NCBI GenBank assembly: GCA_027486555.1
Contig: JAIXOX010000030.1
Coordinates: 1 to 49,788, forward strand
Source: Comamonadaceae bacterium
GTDB lineage: Bacteria > Pseudomonadota > Gammaproteobacteria > Burkholderiales > Burkholderiaceae_C
Reading direction: 5' to 3'
Length of the DNA stretch: 49,788 bases
Shown here: positions 41,400 through 49,276 of the stretch, one piece after another
How positions within the stretch are numbered: the first letter of the stretch is position 1
How the letters are laid out: every line of letters starts with the position of its first letter
Position numbers and translations under genes: made by a program
Notes under the pieces: model-generated
Told to the model about the DNA's origin: nothing
Seen by the model: only the letters and a program-made list of their open reading frames with translations
The model's database searches: none

Positions 41400-44300
41400 T
41401 CAGAAGGCTTCAGCGTCTTTGTCTTGCAGCAGCGCCTCGGCGGGTTTGCGGCCAAAGAGCCAGAACATGACAGGGGTGAGAAAGGTGTCGAGCAGCGTTG
41501 AGCTGATCAAGCCCGAGAAAATCACCACGGCCACCGGGTGCAAGATTTCGGTGCCAGGGCGTTCGGCCTCGAAGAGCAAGGGCGCCAATGCGAAGGCGGT
41601 CACCAAGGCCGTCATCAACACCGGGCTCAAACGCTCCAGCGACCCGCGCAAGATCATGGGCTTGCTGAAGGCCTCCCCCTCAAAACGCATGAGGTTGATG
41701 TAGTGGCTGACTTTCAAAATGCCGTTGCGCACCGAAATGCCCGCCAGCGTGATGAAGCCAACCAAAGCGGCCACCGACAAGGGCTGACCTGACAGCCACA
41801 GACCCAACACAGCACCCACAAGCGCCAGGGGAATGTTCACCATGATCAAGGCCGACAAAATGGTGGACTTGTAGCGGCTGTAAAGCACCACAAACATCAA
41901 CACCACAGAGACCACCGAGAGCAAGGAAATCAGGCGCGTGGCTTCTTCCTGCGCCTGGAACTGTCCCCCCAGGGTGATGAAGTAGCCATCGGGCAGCCGT
42001 GAATCTGCCGTGACCTTGCGGATGTCGGCCACGACTTCTGACAAGGGGCGGCCCGAAGCGTTGGCAGAAATCACGATGCGCCGTTTGCCGTTGTCCCGGC
42101 TGATTTGGTTGGGACCATCGGCGTCTTCAATCGTGGCGATTTTGGACAGCGGCACCCGGCCCGTGGGCGTTTCGATCAGCATCTGGCCCAAGCCTTCCAG
42201 CGAGCGCGCGGATTCTGGCAAGCGCACGACCAGCGCGAAGCGGCGGCCTTCCTCCATGATTTGCGTGACGCGTTCGCCCTCCACCAATTTCTGCAGTGTG
42301 GCCAGCACTTGCGCGCCAGACACGCCGTATTGCGCCGCTGCCGCATAGTCCAGCCGCACCTTGATTTGGGGTGCCAGGACTTGCTTTTCGATTTGCAGGT
42401 CGGCCATGCCTTCGATCCCTGACAACTTTGCGCGCAGCGCATCGGCTTGCCCACGCAGCACGTCCAGGTCTTCGCCAAAGATCTTGATGGCGATTTGCGA
42501 TCGCACGCCAGACAGCATGTGGTCGATGCGGTGCGAGATCGGTTGCCCCACCTCGATGGAGGCGGGCAGGTTGACCAAGCGTGCACGGATGTCGGCACGC
42601 ACCTCGTCCATCGAGCGCGTCAACTCGCCAGAGGCTTGGATGCCCACATCCAATTCGCTGACATGAACGCCCTCGGCATGCTCATCGAGTTCAGCACGTC
42701 CGCTGCGCCTGCCCACATGCAGCACTTCGGGCACCTGCTTGACCAGCACTTCGGCCTGGCGTGCCAGGTCAGAGGACTCCGTCAGCGTCACGCCCGGGTT
42801 CAGCCGTATGCCCACCAGCAGCGTGCCTTCGTTGAAGGGGGGCAAGAAGGTGGTCGGAAAGAACGGAACGGCCGCCGCCGCCAACACCACCGCCACACAT
42901 GCACTGGCCATCGCCACGCGGGGCTTGTCCAGCACCACCTGCAAGCTGCTGTTGTAGCCCCGCTTGAGCCATGCCAGCACCTGGGTGTCGCCATGGTCCA
43001 GGTTTTTCATGCCAGGCAAGAGGTAGTAGCTCAGCACCGGCGTCATCGTCACCGACACCAGCAAAGAGGCCAATGTCGAGATGATGAAGGCGATGCCCAG
43101 CGGCACAAACAGCTTGCCTTCCAGACCCGGCAAAGCGAAAAGTGGCAGGAAGACCAGCACAATGATCACCGTCGCATAAAGGATCGCCGAGCGGACCTCC
43201 ATGGACGCCTTGGCCACCAGCGCGAGCAGCGACAGGCGCTGAGTTGGATCTTTGGCACGGTCTTCTTTCATGCGACGCAAGATGTTTTCCACATCCACCA
43301 CGGCATCGTCCACCAGCCCGCCAATGGCAATCGCCAGTCCCCCTAGCGTCATGGTGTTGATCGACAAACCGAAGTACTTGAACACCAGGGCCGTGATGAA
43401 GATGGACACCGGAATGGCCGTAAGCGCGATGATGGTGGGGCGAACCGTGCCCAAGAAGAAGAAAAGAACTGCGGCCACAAACAGCGACGCACCAATGAGT
43501 TTGCCTTGCAGCGTAGAGATCGAAGCCTCAATGAAGCTGGCTTGCCTGAAGGTCACACGGGGTTCCTCCATGCCCGCTGGCAGGGAGGTCTTGAGGTCCG
43601 CAATGGCTTCCTCAATGGACTGGGTCAAACGGGTCGTGTCCGCAGTGGGCTGTTTTTGAACGCCCAAAATCACGGCAGGCTTGCCTTCATAACCCGCATC
43701 CCCGCGTTTGATGGCGGCGGCAAAAGTCACCTCAGCGATCTGCCGCAACAAGATGGGCTGGCCGTTCTTGGCGGTGATTGCCAGATGGCGTAAGTCCTCC
43801 AGGCGGGAGGTGCGGCCCAGATGCCGAATCAGGTACTCGCGCCCATTGAGCTCCAGAAAACCACCCGAGGTGTTGGCCGAGAACCCACGCAGCGCCGACT
43901 CTAGCTGCTCCAAGGAAATGCCCAAGTCCGACATGCGCGCTGTGTTGGGTTGCACTTGAAACTGGCGCACTTCGCCGCCAATGGGGATGATCTGTGCAAC
44001 GCCGGGTATGGCCAGGAGACGCGGCCGGAGCACCCAGTCGGCGTACTCACGCACCGCCATGGGGGAGATTTTTTGCGGATCAACCGGAATCGCGATCTGC
44101 ATGATCTCGCCCATGATGGAGCTGATCGGCCCCATGTGTGGGGTCACCCCGGCCGCCAAACCTTCTTCCAGGGTCGAGAGGCGCTCAGACACCAGTTGGC
44201 GTGCTCTAAAAATCTCTGTGTCCCAGTTGAAGGTGACATACAAAAACGACAAGCCAGCCGATGAAATCGAGCGAACCGACTCCACGCCAGGCAAGCCATT

Positions 44301-44519
44301 CATGGCTGTTTCCAGAGGAAAGGTGATCAGTTGCTCGACCTCCTCAGGTGCCATGCCACCCGCCTCGGTGATGATCGTGACCGTGGGTTTGTTGAGGTCG
44401 GGAAAGACATCGACCGGCGTTTGAGTCAAGGTGAATGCCCCGTAGGCCATCAGCACGACCCCCGCCATCAACACCAGCAGCCGGTGGGTCAGGCTGTTTT
44501 CGAGAAGCCACTTGAACAT
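41400..44519 (-). CDS. Heavy-metal efflux RND pump, CzcA/CusA family
   Basis: 1039 residues, a full-length RND pump with two repeats of six membrane spans. It starts 'WLLENSLTHRLLVLMAGVVLMAYGAFTLTQTPVDVFPDL' and has 'GGMAPEEVEQLITFPLETAMNGLPGV', as in HME-RND proteins. The TM4 proton-relay segment reads GGLVDDAVVDVEN (400-412), with Asp-Asp-Ala rather than the Asp-Gly-Ala of CzcA or the Asp-Ala-Ala of CusA. Thus the metal cannot be assigned with confidence. It works with the adaptor (12 nt upstream) and TolC-like channel of the same operon to expel metal from the periplasm. Confidence 0.92.
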   Translation of the reverse strand: MFKWLLENSLTHRLLVLMAGVVLMAYGAFTLTQTPVDVFPDLNKPTVTIITEAGGMAPEEVEQLITFPLETAMNGLPGVESVRSISSAGLSFLYVTFNWDTEIFRARQLVSERLSTLEEGLAAGVTPHMGPISSIMGEIMQIAIPVDPQKISPMAVREYADWVLRPRLLAIPGVAQIIPIGGEVRQFQVQPNTARMSDLGISLEQLESALRGFSANTSGGFLELNGREYLIRHLGRTSRLEDLRHLAITAKNGQPILLRQIAEVTFAAAIKRGDAGYEGKPAVILGVQKQPTADTTRLTQSIEEAIADLKTSLPAGMEEPRVTFRQASFIEASISTLQGKLIGASLFVAAVLFFFLGTVRPTIIALTAIPVSIFITALVFKYFGLSINTMTLGGLAIAIGGLVDDAVVDVENILRRMKEDRAKDPTQRLSLLALVAKASMEVRSAILYATVIIVLVFLPLFALPGLEGKLFVPLGIAFIISTLASLLVSVTMTPVLSYYLLPGMKNLDHGDTQVLAWLKRGYNSSLQVVLDKPRVAMASACVAVVLAAAAVPFFPTTFLPPFNEGTLLVGIRLNPGVTLTESSDLARQAEVLVKQVPEVLHVGRRSGRAELDEHAEGVHVSELDVGIQASGELTRSMDEVRADIRARLVNLPASIEVGQPISHRIDHMLSGVRSQIAIKIFGEDLDVLRGQADALRAKLSGIEGMADLQIEKQVLAPQIKVRLDYAAAAQYGVSGAQVLATLQKLVEGERVTQIMEEGRRFALVVRLPESARSLEGLGQMLIETPTGRVPLSKIATIEDADGPNQISRDNGKRRIVISANASGRPLSEVVADIRKVTADSRLPDGYFITLGGQFQAQEEATRLISLLSVVSVVLMFVVLYSRYKSTILSALIMVNIPLALVGAVLGLWLSGQPLSVAALVGFITLAGISVRNGILKVSHYINLMRFEGEAFSKPMILRGSLERLSPVLMTALVTAFALAPLLFEAERPGTEILHPVAVVIFSGLISSTLLDTFLTPVMFWLFGRKPAEALLQDKDAEAF

Positions 44520-44531
44520 CGGGTGGCCTCC

Positions 44532-45662
44532 TCAACGGACTTGGTTGATGAGGGTGGCACCTTGGGTCGCCACACGATCGCCAGACTTCAAGCCCGAGAT
44601 CACCGTGACACGCGCGCCATCCAGGGGCTCAAACGTCACCGTGCGGGGTTCAAACTGCTCAGGCGCCGACTTGACCCAGACCACGTTCTGGTTGGCGGCG
44701 TTCTTCATCAGTGCCGATTGGGGCACCGCAATACCCCGCGTCTTTTGCTTGGACTGCACATGGACTTTGACGGGCTGTCCAACGGCCAAGCCCAAAAGTT
44801 CCGGGTTTTGCACCTGGAAGTTCAGCGGCAGAGCCTGTTCGCGCAAACTGCGCGCTGCGCCCATGAAAATCAGCGTCGCACGCTGTTCGCCAACCGCCAG
44901 TGTGGCGCCGCCGATGTTGTTGGCCAGTGCACCATCAAAAGCCAAGGCTTCGATGCGCAGTCGCTTCGGGTCGACGATTTCAAAAATCAATTCACGCGTG
45001 TCCACCACTTGGCCTGCCACGACATGCGCCGAGGCAATCACGCCAGAAACGGGCGCGACCAGTGCTTCTTTGTTGCTGAGGCCACCACCGACGGCAGACA
45101 TGCGCTCGGTCAGGCTGAGCACCTCACTCTCTGCGGCTTCCACTTCCTTGCGTGGCACGGTGTCCGACAACTCGCGCAAACGTGCCACGCGCTTTTCGGC
45201 CAGCGCTTTGGCCGCGCGGAATTCGGCCAATTGAGACAACTGGTTGGCCCGCTCCAGTGGCGCGACCGCTGGGACCACGTAGGCCAGTACCTGACCCTTT
45301 CTTACCGCCTGACCCGCGTTGGGCAAACCGTTGGAGCCGGGTTCGATGCGGCCAGCGTTGATGGGTTGGACTTTGCCCCCGGCGTTGGGGTCCATCAGCA
45401 CCCGCCCGTTGAGTTCAAAGGCGCGTGGCAGTTCGGCGGTTTCCACCACCAGCGTGCGCACATTCAGTTGGCGTTGGGCGGGTTTGGGCAAAAACACGCG
45501 GCCATCGGCCATGCGCTGTGGGCCATTGGCATTGGGCATCGCAGGCGCCGGGCCGTGGTCATGTCCCGGACCCGCATAAGAAGACAGTGCAGTCACGGCG
45601 AGCGTCAAAGCTGTAGCTAGTGCCATCCAGTTGCACTTTTTTGTCGTGAAGTTCTTTTTCAT
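44532..45662 (-). CDS. RND efflux periplasmic adaptor, CzcB/CusB family
   Basis: 376 residues with a signal peptide ending 'ALSSYAG' and a His-bearing mature start 'GPGHDHGPAPAMPNANGPQ'. The adaptor fold follows: 'RVFLPKPAQRQLNVRTLVVE', 'INAGRIEPGSNGLPNAGQAVRKGQVLAYVVPAV', a coiled-coil stretch with 'AEFRAAKALAEKRVARLRELSDT' (about 160-205), 'LVAPVSGVIASAHVVAGQVVDTRELIFEIVD', and a membrane-proximal end 'ARVTVISGLKSGDRVATQGATLIN'. It links the CzcA-like pump to the channel and may hand over metal. It is 12 nt from both neighbouring genes. Confidence 0.9.
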   Translation of the reverse strand: MKKNFTTKKCNWMALATALTLAVTALSSYAGPGHDHGPAPAMPNANGPQRMADGRVFLPKPAQRQLNVRTLVVETAELPRAFELNGRVLMDPNAGGKVQPINAGRIEPGSNGLPNAGQAVRKGQVLAYVVPAVAPLERANQLSQLAEFRAAKALAEKRVARLRELSDTVPRKEVEAAESEVLSLTERMSAVGGGLSNKEALVAPVSGVIASAHVVAGQVVDTRELIFEIVDPKRLRIEALAFDGALANNIGGATLAVGEQRATLIFMGAARSLREQALPLNFQVQNPELLGLAVGQPVKVHVQSKQKTRGIAVPQSALMKNAANQNVVWVKSAPEQFEPRTVTFEPLDGARVTVISGLKSGDRVATQGATLINQVR

Positions 45663-45674
45663 GGTGCGGGCTCC

Positions 45675-46211
45675 TTAAGCGCGACGAGCTTGTTGACGAA
45701 AGCGAAACATCACGCCCAATGCCATGAGCGCCAGCAAACCAGCACCCGACCACATGGCCAGGGCTTTCCAAGAAGTGCGATGGCGGTGCTCCTCTTCGTC
45801 TGCCTGCAAATCGAGATCGGCTGCCAGCAGGTCATTCAGCTGACCGGCCTGAATGGTGGCGGTGATGGCCAGCACGCCCGGTTTGAGTGTGTCCTTGAGG
45901 GTGACTTCGTACTCGCCTTCGCCGTGTTTTTCGGCTTTGTAGGTGTTGCCTGCGATGTCGATCTCGATCTGGGCGTTATGGACGGGACTGTTGTCTTTAA
46001 AACGGTCGAGGTAAATCGTCAGCTGCTTGCCATTGACGATGCCGACCATTTCCAGATCCTCTGAAACCGCGACGAAACGCGGCAGGGCTGTTCCCTGAGC
46101 TTGTGGCGCGGCCTCGCCATGGTCATGACCGGGGCCAGCCATGGCCAGGGGACTGAGCAGTGACAAGACCAGCGCCAAGAGGGCGGCTGCGGTTGAATGA
46201 ATGAGTTTCAT
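45675..46211 (-). CDS. Accessory membrane-anchored periplasmic protein of the efflux operon
   Basis: 178 residues from the ATG at 46211; a longer in-frame reading to 46277 would overlap the czcC-like gene. The signal peptide ends 'LLSPLAMAG', and the mature start 'GPGHDHGEAAPQAQG' is nearly the same as that of the adaptor. The middle is a beta-rich domain ('RFVAVSEDLEMVGIVNGKQLTIYLDRF', 'NAQIEIDIAGNTYKAEKHGEGEYEVTL'), followed by an acidic/His-rich stretch 'ADEEEHRHRTSW' and a C-terminal membrane helix 'ALAMWSGAGLLALMALGVMF'. I infer a metal-binding helper of the pump; no described family comes to mind. Confidence 0.75.
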   Translation of the reverse strand: MKLIHSTAAALLALVLSLLSPLAMAGPGHDHGEAAPQAQGTALPRFVAVSEDLEMVGIVNGKQLTIYLDRFKDNSPVHNAQIEIDIAGNTYKAEKHGEGEYEVTLKDTLKPGVLAITATIQAGQLNDLLAADLDLQADEEEHRHRTSWKALAMWSGAGLLALMALGVMFRFRQQARRA

Positions 46212-46243
46212 GGTGGTCCTTGAATTTTTAAGCGGGTTCAGCA

Positions 46244-47524
46244 TCACTCGGGCAGCAAGCCCAAGGACTGCCGCCATGCCGAGATGGCGCTTGCCAGATC
46301 AATTTGGCTTCGAGCCGCTTGTCGCGTGGCCTCTGCGGCCTCGGCCTCAACGCGCAAGCGGGTGGGCAGATCCGTCTCGCCCAGCCGGAACGACTTGTCG
46401 AAAAAGCCCCGTGACTCGTTGGCCAGCTTGGCCCGTCGCTGCACGGCGTCGAGTTGGGTGCATGCGGCCGCAAGGCGCGCGGCAGCGCCTTGTTGGTCGG
46501 CTTGAATGCGCGCCTGCTCGAGGACCCGTTGTGACTGAACTTCTATCGTTTCAGCTTGTGCGGTCGCAAGTCGGGCGTTATGCCTGGGGCCTTCACCCAA
46601 TGGCACGCGAATGCCGACCCGGACAGTCTGGCCGTAGCGCTCCCCAAAAGCCCCACGTTCACGGCTCGTCGCTACCGTGAGTTCGGGGTTGGAACGCTTT
46701 TGGGTGCCGATGAGCTGAGCCGTGCGCTCGGCCACCGTGATGCGGTCCTCCAGTTCAGCCAACAAGGGATGGCCCGCTGAGGGACTTGAGCTTGGGGTCG
46801 GCGCTGGGGTCGGTTCCCCTGCCGCGTTGACGTTCAAGTCAGCCTGAGCCGTCCTGCCTGTCAGCGCCATCACTTGTGCCAAGGCCGCGGCAGAGGCCGC
46901 TTGAGCTTGGGCGGCATGCGCCTGAGCCGCAGCCACAGCGCCTTCGGCTTGATGCTGGTCCGACTTGGCCAAATCACCCGCCTGGGTTCGCTTGGCCACG
47001 TCTGCGGCCAGGCTTTGCGCATTGGCCAGTTGTTCGTTGGCCAGTTCTGCATCAACGCGAGCACGCAGCCAGCCCCACCAAGCATCCCTGACGGTTGCGG
47101 CGAGCCGCAGTTGTGCGGCAAGCAACTTGCGCTCAAGCCACGACAGTTCTGCCTGCGCCAGATCGGCACTGGCCGTGCGTTGCCCGGGCAGCCAAATGGG
47201 TACGGTGATGCCCAGCTCGATTTCCCGCGCACCCTTGTTGCCGGTCATCCAGTCTGATCGCTGACCGATCTCCAACGAGGGCGGCTCGGGAGACAGCATC
47301 GAAGCGGCTTTGGCCTGGGCCTGCACGGCATCGCGACGCTTTTGAAAAGCTCGCGCCTCGGGCTGCCTTTGCCACGCCGAATCGAAAACTTCTTTCAAGG
47401 ACACCACATTGCCAGATGCTGCGGCAGATGTGCCTTGCGCTTGGGCCGTCAGCACCAAGCCACTCAAGGTCAAGACCGACAGCACGAACCGAATCGGTGC
47501 CTTTCTTTTTTGGTTCAAACTCAT
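46244..47524 (-). CDS. TolC-family outer-membrane channel of the metal efflux system, CzcC type
   Basis: 426 residues from the ATG at 47524; a GTG one codon upstream is adjacent. Signal peptide ends 'LSGLVLTAQAQG'. OEP/TolC repeats follow: 'VSLKEVFDSAWQRQPEARAFQKRRDAVQAQAKAASML' and, in the second half, 'ELEDRITVAERTAQLIGTQKRSNPELTVATSRERGAFGERYGQTVRVGIRVPLGEG', a typical CzcC segment. It forms the outer-membrane exit of the tripartite pump. The gene starts the core efflux operon after a 145-nt gap with hairpins from the czcI-like gene. Confidence 0.9.
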   Translation of the reverse strand: MSLNQKRKAPIRFVLSVLTLSGLVLTAQAQGTSAAASGNVVSLKEVFDSAWQRQPEARAFQKRRDAVQAQAKAASMLSPEPPSLEIGQRSDWMTGNKGAREIELGITVPIWLPGQRTASADLAQAELSWLERKLLAAQLRLAATVRDAWWGWLRARVDAELANEQLANAQSLAADVAKRTQAGDLAKSDQHQAEGAVAAAQAHAAQAQAASAAALAQVMALTGRTAQADLNVNAAGEPTPAPTPSSSPSAGHPLLAELEDRITVAERTAQLIGTQKRSNPELTVATSRERGAFGERYGQTVRVGIRVPLGEGPRHNARLATAQAETIEVQSQRVLEQARIQADQQGAAARLAAACTQLDAVQRRAKLANESRGFFDKSFRLGETDLPTRLRVEAEAAEATRQAARSQIDLASAISAWRQSLGLLPE

Positions 47525-47566
47525 CACTTATCTCCAATGGTGAAACATCCAAGGAGATCAGCGAGC

Positions 47567-47614
47567 AGCGACAAGGCGTCGCTAGGCGATGACGCACAAC
47601 GCACAAAGCGTCAT
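47567..47614 (-). promoter_or_regulatory. Two hairpins in the leader of the czcC-like gene
   Basis: AGCGAC/GTCGCT (47567-47572 and 47578-47583, 5-nt loop) and ATGACGC/GCGTCAT (47589-47595 and 47608-47614) lie in the 145-nt gap between the czcI-like and czcC-like genes. They may attenuate or process the message between the small leader gene and the pump genes. Confidence 0.4.
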
Positions 47615-47669
47615 GCACACCCGCACACAGGGGATTCGAAAAAAGGCAGGAAAACCCGAGGCTCGCCGA

Positions 47670-48023
47670 TCAGGCAAGCAAGGGCCATTTGGGCCGTTCA
47701 GGGCGTTCTATGGATGGCTGAGAAGCCATCATCTGAAGGTGAAGGGGGTGATCGTCAGAGACCGCTACGGTGGTCATTTTCAGATCGCTGACCAGGGCAG
47801 CGGCACAGCCCAGATGACAAGTGGCGCAATCATGGTCCATGCAGGCCGATGGTTCAGCGTTTTGAGCGGTCTCTGGGTGCTCAGCTGATGCATGGTCATG
47901 GCTGTGATGACCCGGGTGTTTGGCAGACACAGCGGTTTCGTGCTCGCAATAGCCTGCCATGGCTGCCCAGCTGAACTGCAAGGGCAACAACACCATCAAG
48001 AAAATCGCCAAGTACCGTTTCAT
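47670..48023 (-). CDS. CzcI-like His/Cys-rich exported protein
   Basis: 117 residues. The signal peptide 'YLAIFLMVLLPLQFSWAAMAG' is followed by 'YCEHETAVSAKHPGHHSHDHASAEH' region with many His, and by a Cys-rich patch 'ACMDHDCATCHLGCAAALV'. Length, start ('LLPLQFSWA') and position before a czcC-type gene match CzcI of Cupriavidus-type operons, a periplasmic metal-binding protein thought to tune czc expression. It is the first gene of the efflux operon; no metal-sensing regulator is encoded nearby in the window. Confidence 0.82.
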   Translation of the reverse strand: MKRYLAIFLMVLLPLQFSWAAMAGYCEHETAVSAKHPGHHSHDHASAEHPETAQNAEPSACMDHDCATCHLGCAAALVSDLKMTTVAVSDDHPLHLQMMASQPSIERPERPKWPLLA

Positions 48024-48112
48024 GGTGAATGATTGTAGTGACTCAAGTTTTCAAGCTTCCAGCATGTCTATTTGTCCGAGGACGGTTGGGGGCAAGGCGT
48101 TTTTTTGTGGGA

Positions 48113-48127
48113 GCGGCGCACCGCCGC
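48113..48127. repeat. Short GC-rich hairpin between hemH and the czcI-like gene
   Basis: GCGGCG-CAC-CGCCGC at 48113-48127 is part of 'GTGGGAGCGGCGCACCGCCG', resembling the REP sequences of gamma- and betaproteobacteria. On the minus strand no T-run follows, so a terminator for hemH is doubtful. Confidence 0.45.
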
Positions 48128-48165
48128 GAAGGCGCCTCGCAGACCCCCACCCATCCAGTTCTGGA

Positions 48166-49257
48166 TCAAGAGTTCTTGGCCCCATGCGCTAGAGCCCTTT
48201 CCCGGCTGGCGGCCAGCGCCGCAGCATCTGGCGCAGACAAGTTCCAGCTCTGCATGTGGCTCAGGCTGATGTCGGCCAGCGCCTCGATCCACTGCGCGTG
48301 GTTGTTCAGGCAAGGCACATAGTTGAAGCTTTCGCCGCCCGCGTGCAAAAACGCTTCTTGTGCTTCTTGCTGGATTTCTTCCAGCGTTTCCAGACAGTCG
48401 CTGGTGAAGCCGGGGCAGATCAGATCGACTTTTTTCACGCCTTGCTGCGCCATGGCGATCAGCGAGGGTTCGGTGTAGGGCTCCAGCCATTTGGCTTTGC
48501 CAAAGCGCGACTGAAAAGTCAGCTTGTATTGGTCATTGGACAAGCCTAGGGCTTCGGCCAGCAGGCGGCCGGTTTTCAGGCATTCGCAGTGGTAGGGGTC
48601 GCCCAGCTGCAAGGTGCGCTCGGGCACACCGTGAAAGCTCATCACAAGCTGCTCAGCTTGGCCATTGGCTGCCCAGTGTTCACGCACCGTTTGTGCCAAC
48701 GCGGCGATGTAGCGCGGGTCGTCGTGGTAACGGTTGACAAAGCGCATCTCGGGGATGAGGCGGGTTTTCAGGCCCCAGCGGTAAACGGCGTCGAACACGC
48801 TGGCCGTGGTGGTGCCGCTGTATTGAGGGTAGGCGGGCACGATCAGCACCCGTTGCACACCTTCGGCTTTGAGGGCGCTCAGTTGTTCGGGGATGGACGG
48901 TTGGCCGTAGCGCATGGCGTAACGCACGCTGACGTGGTGACCGCGCTCTTGCATGGCGGTGCCCAGCGACTGGGCTTGTTGTTCAGTGAAGGCTTTGAGA
49001 GGAGAGCCCTGCTCGGTCCAGATGCTGGCGTATTTGGCGGCCGATTTGGCCGGGCGCACGCGCAAGATGATGCCGTGCAGGATCAGCCACCAGATGGGTC
49101 TGGGGATTTCCACCACGCGGCTGTCGCCCAAAAATTCGGCCAGGTACTTGCGCAAGGCAGGGGCCGTGGGCGCGCTGGGCGTGCCCAAGTTGCAATACAA
49201 GACAGCCGTTTTGGCCGCTTGACCATGCTGGAAGGAGGGTTCTTTTTGAAATGCCAT
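48166..49257 (-). CDS. hemH: Ferrochelatase
   Basis: 363 residues from the ATG at 49257 ('MAFQKEPSFQHGQ'); the frame is open further upstream but there overlaps the divergent HAD gene. Family motifs: 'AVLYCNLGTPSAPTAPALRKYLAEFLGDSRV', 'HVSVRYAMRYGQPSI', 'IVPAYPQYSGTTTASVFD', the catalytic-His motif 'VMSFHGVPERTLQLGDPYHCECLKTG' and 'LTFQSRFGKAKWLEPYTEPSL', then 'ICPGFTSDCLETLEEI'. It inserts Fe(II) into protoporphyrin IX, the last step of heme synthesis, at the inner face of the cytoplasmic membrane. It starts 19 nt from the divergent HAD hydrolase. Confidence 0.96.
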   Translation of the reverse strand: MAFQKEPSFQHGQAAKTAVLYCNLGTPSAPTAPALRKYLAEFLGDSRVVEIPRPIWWLILHGIILRVRPAKSAAKYASIWTEQGSPLKAFTEQQAQSLGTAMQERGHHVSVRYAMRYGQPSIPEQLSALKAEGVQRVLIVPAYPQYSGTTTASVFDAVYRWGLKTRLIPEMRFVNRYHDDPRYIAALAQTVREHWAANGQAEQLVMSFHGVPERTLQLGDPYHCECLKTGRLLAEALGLSNDQYKLTFQSRFGKAKWLEPYTEPSLIAMAQQGVKKVDLICPGFTSDCLETLEEIQQEAQEAFLHAGGESFNYVPCLNNHAQWIEALADISLSHMQSWNLSAPDAAALAASRERALAHGAKNS

Positions 49258-49276
49258 GCGGTATTCTCCCACCACC

